A stretch of 64,000 bases of DNA. It comes from Desulforamulus reducens MI-1 (lineage in GTDB: Bacteria; Bacillota; Desulfotomaculia; Desulfotomaculales; Desulfotomaculaceae). The stretch is taken from the NCBI RefSeq assembly GCF_000016165.1, contig NC_009253.1, positions 496,001 through 560,000 of the forward strand. Reading direction: 5' to 3'. Positions within the stretch are counted from its first letter, which is position 1. The number at the start of each line of letters is the position of its first letter. The notes beneath the pieces were generated by a model. That model saw nothing but the letters and a program-made list of their open reading frames with translations. It searched no databases and had not been told where the DNA came from. The position numbers and the translations under genes were made by a program. This document shows positions 51,039 to 59,013 of the stretch, piece after piece.

Positions 51039-51257
51039 ATGACCAAAACATTGGAGCTAATCTTCGTCAACGTGGCTGGTGATAAGGTAACCCTGCGTGT
51101 TAACGATCCCCGAGATGACTTGCAGGAAGCCGAGGTTAGAACTGTCATGGATACGGTGGTAGCCAAGAACGTTTTCACAAGTACCGGTGGTAGTCTAACC
51201 GGCGTTGCCGGTGCTAGACTGGTCACCCGAGATGTGGCAGAACTGAACATTCTTTAG
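51039..51257 (+). CDS. DUF2922 protein
   Basis: This 72-residue protein has the family pattern LELIFVNVAGDKVTLRVNDPRDDL ... VMDTVVAKNVF. Function unknown; partner of the DUF1659 gene. AGGAGG precedes the ATG. Confidence 0.85.
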   Translation: MTKTLELIFVNVAGDKVTLRVNDPRDDLQEAEVRTVMDTVVAKNVFTSTGGSLTGVAGARLVTRDVAELNIL

Positions 51258-51319
51258 TAGTAACCAGGGAGGGAGGCGGCTGCCTCCCTTTTTGGTCCTA
51301 TATCGAAGGAGGAAAAGCG

Positions 51320-51505
51320 ATGGAGGAACTTTTTAAACTAGCCTCGAACTACGGTTTCCCAATGGTGGTGGCGGGTTACCTGCTGCTCCGCCTGGAACCC
51401 ACTATTCGGGACTTGCAAAAAAGCATTAACCTCTTAAGCTTTATCATTGCTCGACAGAGCAATATGGACATGAAAGAGCTTAACGAACTAATCAACAACA
51501 GCTAG
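51320..51505 (+). CDS. YvrJ-family small protein
   Basis: 61 residues; NYGFPMVVAGYLLLRLEPTIRDLQKSIN is the YvrJ signature, a hydrophobic N-terminal helix then an amphipathic one, as in small holin-like or phage-regulatory peptides. It follows DUF2922, an arrangement often seen. AAGGAGG precedes the ATG. Confidence 0.8.
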   Translation: MEELFKLASNYGFPMVVAGYLLLRLEPTIRDLQKSINLLSFIIARQSNMDMKELNELINNS

Positions 51506-51517
51506 GGAGTGGGAACT

Positions 51518-51892
51518 GTGGAAGTTATTAAGAAAGCCAGAGAGGGGCAGTACCTCTCTGCTCACTTCGCAGAAACTGAATTGGCCTGCCGCTGCTGCGG
51601 TAAGTTAGTAATCCACCTTGAATTAGTCTATAAACTGGAAGACCTGCGCCGTCTGCTTGATAAGCCCGTACTGGTCAACAGCGGCTACCGCTGCCCGACC
51701 AACAACCGTGCCGTGGGTGGGGTTGTTAATTCCTTTCACTCAAAAGGAATGGCAGCAGATATTCGAGTGCCCAGAATGGCAGTAAAGGAAATTGCTCACT
51801 TAGCAGAAAAAGTGGGGTTTGGTGGAATAGGGATTTATGCTAGCCAGGTACATGTAGATGTCAGGGACTATCGGACTAGGTGGGAAGGATAG
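51518..51892 (+). CDS. peptidase M15-type D-Ala-D-Ala carboxypeptidase / endolysin
   Basis: The 124-residue enzyme has the Zn site HSKGMAADI ... VHVDVR and the PVLVNSGYRCPTNN strand of the M15A group that cuts peptidoglycan peptides. An extra CRCCGK pair lies at the N-terminus. With the YvrJ protein upstream it may form a lysis-like unit. GTG 51518 is 8 bases after AGGGAG; GTG 51509 lies in that ribosome site. Confidence 0.85.
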   Translation: MEVIKKAREGQYLSAHFAETELACRCCGKLVIHLELVYKLEDLRRLLDKPVLVNSGYRCPTNNRAVGGVVNSFHSKGMAADIRVPRMAVKEIAHLAEKVGFGGIGIYASQVHVDVRDYRTRWEG

Positions 51893-51910
51893 CTATACAA
51901 GGTATCAAAT

Positions 51911-51945
51911 GGCATCTGCCTCATGGGGCAGGTGCTTTGTTTTTC
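51911..51945 (+). terminator. terminator of the DUF1659-M15 unit
   Basis: GCATCTGCC/GGCAGGTGC stem (one G-T pair), then TTTGTTTTT. The following 225 bases are AT-rich and should hold the promoter of the restriction operon, but I see no clear -35/-10 pair. Confidence 0.8.
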
Positions 51946-52171
51946 CCATTATCTCCAAATAGAATCTAAAAAGATTAAGTTAAAAAGGTAAAGATTATTA
52001 TTGCCTTCCTAAAGGGAATTACACAAGTTTGCTTGAATAAATATAGTGTTTATCTTGCGAAGTTTGCAAAATAAAGCTTATTTACTCAAATCAATTTTAC
52101 GTGCATAAACGGTCCATTTTTAAATACAGGGCTTATTGTAACAATAATTGGAGAAAGGGTGAAGAAGAGGC

Positions 52172-54142
52172 TTGAAAGCATCCGAAACCAAATTACAGGC
52201 AATTATTGAAGGCAACAAACAATACATAGTCCCTCTGTTCCAAAGAACCTATAGCTGGGAGAAAAAAGACTGGGAAATGCTCTGGAAGGATATTATGGAA
52301 CTGCTTGAGGAAGACAACCCCCGCAGTCACTTTATCGGTTCCATCGTAACCATGCCTGCGGCCTCCGTACCCGAAGGAGTACCCAAATACCTTTTAATCG
52401 ATGGTCAACAGCGTCTAACCACCATATTTATACTCTTGGCAGCACTGCGGGATAAAGCCACGCAATGTAAACAAACTCTATTAGGCGAAGAAATTAACAA
52501 CACCCTACTGGTAAATCCCTATAAAAGTGGGCTGGATCACTACAAATTACAACCGACCCAGGTAGACCGAGCATCTTTTCATAACATCATAGACGACAAT
52601 TCCATAAGCTCCGTGGATAAAATTACAGGGGCTTATCAATTTTTTGAGAGAAAGCTAAAACCTGAACACATTGATGCAGAGAAAATAAAAGATATCATTA
52701 CCGGGAAGCTATCCATTGTTAGCATCGTACTAGACCCGGATGATAACCCTTATCTGGTATTTGAAAGTCTAAACGCCAAAGGGCGCCCCCTTACACAATC
52801 GGATTTAATTCGTAACTATTTCTTCATGCGAATCCATGTCAGTGAACAAGAAAAAATATACCACCAATATTGGAAACCGATGGAGGAAGCATTGGGTGAA
52901 ACCCTTACCGAATTCATCCGGCATTATCTCATGAGAAATGGTGCCAATGTGAAACAAAGTGATGTCTATTTCTCCCTCAAAGAGATAATCAATCGGGAAG
53001 ATGCCCTCACTTACCTAAAAGTATTGTCTCGCTATGCCGGCTACTATGAAAAATTGTTAAACCCCATGAAAGAAGAAAAGCTAAACCTCCGCAAGGCCCT
53101 GCAGCGTATCAATTGCATCGAAGTCAATACCGCCTACCCGTTCCTATTAAACTGCTATGAGGACTATTTCAATCAAGTAATCAGTGCAGATGAATTTTAC
53201 GAGGTGCTGAAGACCATCGAAAATTTTGCCATCAGAAGGTTTGTCTGTAACGTACCAACAAACACATTAAATAAAATATTTCCTGCCCTTTACAATCAGG
53301 TACTAGCTAAGAAAGCCGAATCCTTTGCCAGTGGAGTAAAAGACATTTTGCAAACAAAGGGTTATCCTAAGGATGTGGAATTTACAGCTCGCCTGCAAGA
53401 TGTTAAGCTCTACGGCAGCGGTGATCGTGCCGTGAAAGCTAAATTAATTTTAGAGACCTTCGAAGAATCTTATCAGCATAAAGAACAAGTACCGCTAGAT
53501 GATTGTAGCATTGAGCATATCATGCCCCAAACCCTTACAGAGGGCTGGCAAAGCTACCTGGGTGAAGACTGGGAACTCACTCACGAGTTACTCCTGCATA
53601 CCATTGGTAACCTGACCCTAACCAAATATAATTCCGAGTTGTCTAATCTGGACTATAACAGCAAGAAGCAGCTTCTCCAGGAAAGTCACTTAGAAATCAA
53701 TAAATTCTTCCAAGATGTAGACACCTGGAAGAAAGAAGACATCAAAAAACGCTCCGAGCACCTGGCAGAGTTAGCACTGCAAATCTGGCCCTACTTTGGT
53801 GAAGCCGGAAGTGAGCCAACCAATCAAACTGGCATTACCGGTACAACCCCCACCGGGCTATGGATACTGGGGCAATACTTTACAGTGTCTTCCTGGCGGG
53901 ACGTTTTAGAGCAGACCCTAAATACCATTGCCGAGCTAGAACCGGAAAAAATGGACTTAATCATGCAACAATTCCCACGGTTTGTAGGACCCGATAAAAA
54001 CAAGTTCCGTGCCATACGTACCCTGAAAAACGGGACCTTTATAGAAGTGAATTTGTCGGCTAAAAGTATCGAGAGATTCTGTTTTCAAGCACTGCAAGCT
54101 GTGGAGTTATCGAATGACGATTGGAAAGTGGAGATAGCTTAA
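52172..54142 (+). CDS. fused GmrSD-like nuclease (DUF262 + DUF1524)
   Basis: The 656-residue protein starts with a DUF262 (GmrS/ParB-like) domain: IVPLFQRTYSW, LIDGQQRLTT (DGQQR at 77-81), VFESLNAKGRPLTQSDLIRN. A DUF1524 (GmrD) His-Me finger follows: SIEHIMPQTL (His449), HTIGNLTLTKYNSELSN. GmrSD enzymes are NTP-dependent type IV restriction nucleases against modified phage DNA. About 110 extra residues follow (LDLIMQQFPRFVG). TTG 52172 with GAAAGGGTG 10 bases upstream. It ends one base before the helicase gene. Confidence 0.85.
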   Translation: MKASETKLQAIIEGNKQYIVPLFQRTYSWEKKDWEMLWKDIMELLEEDNPRSHFIGSIVTMPAASVPEGVPKYLLIDGQQRLTTIFILLAALRDKATQCKQTLLGEEINNTLLVNPYKSGLDHYKLQPTQVDRASFHNIIDDNSISSVDKITGAYQFFERKLKPEHIDAEKIKDIITGKLSIVSIVLDPDDNPYLVFESLNAKGRPLTQSDLIRNYFFMRIHVSEQEKIYHQYWKPMEEALGETLTEFIRHYLMRNGANVKQSDVYFSLKEIINREDALTYLKVLSRYAGYYEKLLNPMKEEKLNLRKALQRINCIEVNTAYPFLLNCYEDYFNQVISADEFYEVLKTIENFAIRRFVCNVPTNTLNKIFPALYNQVLAKKAESFASGVKDILQTKGYPKDVEFTARLQDVKLYGSGDRAVKAKLILETFEESYQHKEQVPLDDCSIEHIMPQTLTEGWQSYLGEDWELTHELLLHTIGNLTLTKYNSELSNLDYNSKKQLLQESHLEINKFFQDVDTWKKEDIKKRSEHLAELALQIWPYFGEAGSEPTNQTGITGTTPTGLWILGQYFTVSSWRDVLEQTLNTIAELEPEKMDLIMQQFPRFVGPDKNKFRAIRTLKNGTFIEVNLSAKSIERFCFQALQAVELSNDDWKVEIA

Positions 54143-54143
54143 T

Positions 54144-56972
54144 ATGACGACCTATTACCATGCCAAATACTTAGCCCACTCATTAAGCCTGCAATCCACC
54201 ACAGATTCACTGGGAAAACTAACCCACTCAATGGCCAATGCCCGGGTGGATTTAAACCCCCACCAGGTGGATGCCGCTTTATTTGCTCTGCGCTCCCCGC
54301 TCTCCAAAGGGGTGATCATGGCCGATGAAGTTGGCCTGGGCAAAACCATAGAAGCAGGTCTGGTTCTATCTCAGCGGTGGGCAGAAAGAAAACGTAAAAT
54401 ACTGCTCATCTTACCGGCTACCCTCAGAAAACAATGGCAGATGGAGCTGGAAGAAAAATTCTTTCTGCCCACGTTAATCCTGGAATCTGCTTCCTATAAT
54501 TGCTTACGCAAAGAGGGTATTACAAAACCCTTTGAGCGGCAGGATGCCATCATCATTTGTTCTTTCCACTTTGCTGCAGCCCGGGCCGAAGAACTTCGCC
54601 AAGTGTCCTGGGATCTGGTAATCATCGATGAAGCCCACCGGCTGCGTAATGTCTATAAAACATCAAACAAAATGGCCCAGTCCATTAAGACAGCGGTCTC
54701 CCACGCACCGAAACTATTGCTAACGGCTACACCGCTGCAAAACTCCCTGCTGGAGCTCTATGGGCTGGTTAGCGTCATAGATGATCATGTTTTTGGGGAC
54801 GTCAAAACCTATCGGGACCAATTTATACACGAATCGGACGAAGAGCAGCGCAACCACAAATTAAGGGAAAGGCTCAAAGCCCTTTGCACCCGAACCCTAC
54901 GCAAACAAGTACTGGAATATGTTCGCTATACCAAAAGAATTCCCATTACTCAGGAGTTTTTGCCCAGCGATGCTGAACAACGACTCTACGAAGAAGTCTC
55001 GGACTACCTACAGCGGCAGATTTTATTGGCACTGCCAGCGGGACAAAGAAGCCTGATGACCTTAGTGCTGCGCAAACTGCTGGCTTCCTCCACCTTTGCC
55101 ATTGCCGGTGCTCTGCGGAAGCTAATTAACCGACTAGAAGATATGGAAGCGGATGCCGTGATGCCCGACATGTCCGAGGACTTTGAAGGGCTGGATGAAT
55201 TGGCAGATGAATGGAATGGCGACGCGGAACCCCAAGAACGTATGGATCCCAGTCAAATTCGCCAGGAGCTGGCGATTCTGCGTAGCTATGCGAAATTGGC
55301 CGAAAGCATCCAACATAACGCCAAAGGAGAGGCTCTACTGGTAGCTTTGGAACAGGCCCTAGACCAAGCCACCACACTGGGTGCTGCCAACAAAGCCGTC
55401 ATTTTTACGGAATCCCGCCGTACCCAACAATATTTGCTGGAAATACTATCTGCCAATGGCTACGATGGACAGATTGTACTTTTTAACGGTTCAAACAGCG
55501 ATCCCCATTCCAAGCGTATCTTTAAGGAATGGCTGCAGCGGCACCAGGGACAGGACATTATTACCGGCTCCCCCACAGCAGATATGCGAGCCGCCCTCAT
55601 CGAAGAATTTCGGGAGCGGGGTACCATTTTGATTGCCACAGAATCCGCCGCCGAAGGTGTTAACTTGCAATTCTGTTCCCTGGTGGTGAATTATGACCTG
55701 CCCTGGAATCCCCAACGCATCGAGCAAAGAATTGGCCGCTGTCACCGTTATGGACAAAAATACGATGTTGTGGTGGTCAATTTTCTCAACAAACGCAACG
55801 CAGCGGACCAGCGGGTGTATCAACTGCTGGCAGAAAAATTTAGACTATTCGATGGAGTTTTTGGAGCCAGTGATGAGGTATTGGGAGCCTTAGAATCCGG
55901 TGTGGACTTAGAAAAGCGCATTGCCCAGGTTTACCAGGAGTGCCGCACCCAGGAGGAAATAACCCTGGCCTTCGATGCATTGCAAGCAGAATTGGAAGGC
56001 AACATCTCCCACCGCTTGGTGGAAACCCGCCAGGCCTTACTGGACAACTTTGATGAGGATGTCCATATGCGCCTGAAAATGCACCAGGATAACACCACCC
56101 TGAAACTCTCTGAACACGAAGAAAAATTACTGGCACTGGCTAGGCTGGAGCTGGTGGGACAAGCAGATTTTCTACCCGAAGCACCCCGGTTCTATTATTA
56201 TGGACCAGACGCACCGAAGGGCCTGTACCACCTGAACTGGAAAGAAGCGGAGAAGTATGGAGATACCTTCTTCCGCCCGGAACACCCTCTGGCTCGAAAA
56301 ATCATAGAAGGTGCCGCCCAAAGGGAACTTTCCCTGGCCCACCTGGAGCTAAATTACTCGGACTATGGTGCTATCATCAGTTCGGTCCAGTCTCTAAGGG
56401 GACAATCCGGTTGGCTGCAGGTAACCAAATTGACGGTGGAAACACTGGAAAAGGAAGAATTTTTAATCTTATCTGGTTGTAACGAGCAAGGTGATGCCAT
56501 CGATGAAGAAACCTGCCAAAAGCTTCTCAAACTATCGGCCAGTGTAAGAAAGAAAGAGGTTCAGCAAACTTCACCCAATCAACTAGAGTCCCTCAAACAA
56601 AAGCTCATTAAAGAACGTCTAAACCTTGTGGAAGCCCGCAACGCCCAATTCTTTGACGAAGAGGTGGCCAAGCTGGACCGCTGGTCCGATGACTTAAAGT
56701 ATGGACTGGAGCGGGAAATCAAAGAATTGGACAAAGAGTTAAAGGAACTCCGCCGTAAAGCCACCGTGGCCGTTTCCCTGGCAGAAAAGCTGGCTGCACA
56801 AAAGGAATTAAAAATACAAGAGAAAAAACGCACCCAAAAACGCCGGCAGCTTTACGATGCCCAGGATGAAATAGACGAGAGAAGAGACGAACTCATTGCC
56901 GGTATTGAGCGGCTCATGCTACAAAAACAAAAGGTAGAAGTGCTATTTACCATTAGCTGGACCATTCTATAG
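54144..56972 (+). CDS. SNF2-family helicase/translocase
   Basis: The 942-residue protein has a SNF2-type ATPase: MADEVGLGKTIEAG (60-72, motif I), IIDEAHRLRN (DEAH 162-165), LLTATPLQN (motif III), then ILIATESAAEGVNLQFCSLVVNYDLPWNPQRIEQRIGRCHRYGQ (motifs V-VI). The C-terminal 250 residues are coiled coil. RapA-like translocases of this kind are found in DISARM (DrmD) and other defence loci. The start is one base after the GmrSD-like gene, so translation is probably coupled. Confidence 0.87.
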   Translation: MTTYYHAKYLAHSLSLQSTTDSLGKLTHSMANARVDLNPHQVDAALFALRSPLSKGVIMADEVGLGKTIEAGLVLSQRWAERKRKILLILPATLRKQWQMELEEKFFLPTLILESASYNCLRKEGITKPFERQDAIIICSFHFAAARAEELRQVSWDLVIIDEAHRLRNVYKTSNKMAQSIKTAVSHAPKLLLTATPLQNSLLELYGLVSVIDDHVFGDVKTYRDQFIHESDEEQRNHKLRERLKALCTRTLRKQVLEYVRYTKRIPITQEFLPSDAEQRLYEEVSDYLQRQILLALPAGQRSLMTLVLRKLLASSTFAIAGALRKLINRLEDMEADAVMPDMSEDFEGLDELADEWNGDAEPQERMDPSQIRQELAILRSYAKLAESIQHNAKGEALLVALEQALDQATTLGAANKAVIFTESRRTQQYLLEILSANGYDGQIVLFNGSNSDPHSKRIFKEWLQRHQGQDIITGSPTADMRAALIEEFRERGTILIATESAAEGVNLQFCSLVVNYDLPWNPQRIEQRIGRCHRYGQKYDVVVVNFLNKRNAADQRVYQLLAEKFRLFDGVFGASDEVLGALESGVDLEKRIAQVYQECRTQEEITLAFDALQAELEGNISHRLVETRQALLDNFDEDVHMRLKMHQDNTTLKLSEHEEKLLALARLELVGQADFLPEAPRFYYYGPDAPKGLYHLNWKEAEKYGDTFFRPEHPLARKIIEGAAQRELSLAHLELNYSDYGAIISSVQSLRGQSGWLQVTKLTVETLEKEEFLILSGCNEQGDAIDEETCQKLLKLSASVRKKEVQQTSPNQLESLKQKLIKERLNLVEARNAQFFDEEVAKLDRWSDDLKYGLEREIKELDKELKELRRKATVAVSLAEKLAAQKELKIQEKKRTQKRRQLYDAQDEIDERRDELIAGIERLMLQKQKVEVLFTISWTIL

Positions 56973-57006
56973 AAGCATCAAAGAGAAAGTAGGAAGGAAG
57001 AAAGCC

Positions 57007-59001
57007 ATGACCGATTCAGTAAAAATGGATTTGCGATCCCAGGATTTATTGGGTGAGCGAATTCAGCAACTAAAGAAGCTATTTCCCGAAGTATTTGCAG
57101 AGGGAAAAATAGATTTTACCCGTTTAAAACAAGCCTTAGGGGAAAACCTGGATACGGAAAGGGAACGCTACGGTTTATCCTGGGCGGGTAAAAGTGAAGC
57201 CATTAAAAATATCCAAACCCAAAGCCACGGTACACTGCTGCCTGTGCCGGAGGAATCAGTAAACTTTGATACCACAGAAAACCTCATTATCGAAGGAGAT
57301 AATCTGGAGGTCCTGAAACTCCTGCAAAAGAGTTACCACGGTAAGGTGAAGATGATTTACATTGATCCCCCGTACAATACGGGTAACGAGTTTATTTATC
57401 CTGATAATTTTAAGGAAGGTTTGGAAGATTATCTGCGCTATTCCGGGCAGGTAGATGGGGATGGCATTAAACTAAGTACCAATACCGAGACGGAAGGGAG
57501 ATTTCATTCTAAGTGGTTAAATATGATGTATCCTCGGCTTTTCTTGGCAAGGAATTTGCTGAGGGAGGATGGGGTTATTTTTGTTTCTATTGATGATAAT
57601 GAAGTTAAAAACTTAAGAAGTATTATGGATGAAATATTTGGTGAAGAAAACTTTGTTAGCCAATTTATCTGGAATACTGAGGGTCATACAGACAACCAAT
57701 TTCAAGTTAAGGTAAATCATGAATACATTGTTCTCTACGCTAAGAATCAATTGATTGTTTCACTAGGTTATATAATAGATCCGAATACGAGAGGACAAAG
57801 TAACTTGTGGAAAGGATATGCGGAAAACTCTATTACTAAAAACGGAGAAGCCAATCCTCCAAGCGAAGTTCTATTACCTTCTGGGTTCCCCTGTGTTGCT
57901 GAAAAAATTGATCTTGATGCAACTGATGTAAGTTCAGAATTTTATAAGGAAGTAAGTGAACTGGGTTATATTTCAAGACAGATAACCCAAAAGTATAACA
58001 TATCCTATCCAATAAGAAAAAAGCGTATGATTGTGGAGGAAGGTAAACTTGTAGAAGATTGCTTAGTATTCAGTGGATGGGCAAATGTTAATAAATTAAA
58101 AGAGTTTATTAAGAATGATTTTAAGCCGTTAGATGATGAAGATGGAAATTTGTTAGAGTTCTACCTTTCAGAGCGAGGTGTAATCTACTATAAAAAGAGT
58201 AGGGAAAAGGCCCGTAATATACTTTCTGTTCTAAGGAACATGGGTACGACTGAACAAATGAGGTCAGAATTAGAAAGATTAGGCATTCTTTTTCAATACC
58301 CAAAACCAAAAGAACTTTTACAATATCTAATAAAAATAGGGTCAGCAGAGGGAGAAATAGTACTGGACTTTTTTGCCGGCTCTGGAACTACTGCCCATGC
58401 AGTACTAGATCTAAATGCTCAAGATAACGGAAATCGCAAATTTATTCTAGTCCAGCTCCCGGAACCAACCAATAAACCAGACTACCCAACCATTGCCGAC
58501 ATCACCAAAGAACGTGTCCTCCGTGTTATATCCAAACTAAACGAAGAAGACCAAAATAAACTAGACTTCGATGGTAAAAAGCAGGACCGTGGCTTTCGAG
58601 TCTTTAAACTAACCTCCAGCAACTTTAAAATATGGGACGGTAACGAAGCATCCATCGATCCTGCCCAATTGGAGCAGCAGCTCAATATGTTTACTGACAA
58701 CCTGGTTTCTGGCCGCACACAATTAGATATTCTCTACGAAATTCTACTGAAAGCAGGCTACCCTTTAACCTCCAAAGTAAATAAAGTAACCGCCGGGGCT
58801 CAGGAATTTTATTCAGTTGATGAGGGCTTACTTTTAATCTGCCTGGAGAAAGAAATTCAAAAAGAAACCCTGCAAGCCATGATGGAACTGGAGCCGGTTC
58901 AGGTGGTCTGTTTGGATGTGGCTTTCCAGGGCAACGACCAACTGAAAACCAATACCGTACTGGAAATGAAATCCCACAAGATCATCTTCCATACGGTATA
59001 A
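57007..59001 (+). CDS. type III-like DNA adenine methyltransferase (Mod)
   Basis: This 664-residue beta-class N6-adenine methyltransferase has DPPYNTG (120-126) before the SAM motif DFFAGSGTTAHAV (about 454-466), with a target-recognition region between. It modifies and recognises DNA together with the next gene. In the middle third (57650-58330) the DNA is more AT-rich than the flanks, as expected for an exchanged recognition domain. AGGAAGG precedes the ATG; the Res gene follows after a few bases. Confidence 0.9.
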   Translation: MTDSVKMDLRSQDLLGERIQQLKKLFPEVFAEGKIDFTRLKQALGENLDTERERYGLSWAGKSEAIKNIQTQSHGTLLPVPEESVNFDTTENLIIEGDNLEVLKLLQKSYHGKVKMIYIDPPYNTGNEFIYPDNFKEGLEDYLRYSGQVDGDGIKLSTNTETEGRFHSKWLNMMYPRLFLARNLLREDGVIFVSIDDNEVKNLRSIMDEIFGEENFVSQFIWNTEGHTDNQFQVKVNHEYIVLYAKNQLIVSLGYIIDPNTRGQSNLWKGYAENSITKNGEANPPSEVLLPSGFPCVAEKIDLDATDVSSEFYKEVSELGYISRQITQKYNISYPIRKKRMIVEEGKLVEDCLVFSGWANVNKLKEFIKNDFKPLDDEDGNLLEFYLSERGVIYYKKSREKARNILSVLRNMGTTEQMRSELERLGILFQYPKPKELLQYLIKIGSAEGEIVLDFFAGSGTTAHAVLDLNAQDNGNRKFILVQLPEPTNKPDYPTIADITKERVLRVISKLNEEDQNKLDFDGKKQDRGFRVFKLTSSNFKIWDGNEASIDPAQLEQQLNMFTDNLVSGRTQLDILYEILLKAGYPLTSKVNKVTAGAQEFYSVDEGLLLICLEKEIQKETLQAMMELEPVQVVCLDVAFQGNDQLKTNTVLEMKSHKIIFHTV

Positions 59002-59013
59002 GGGGTGGAGACC

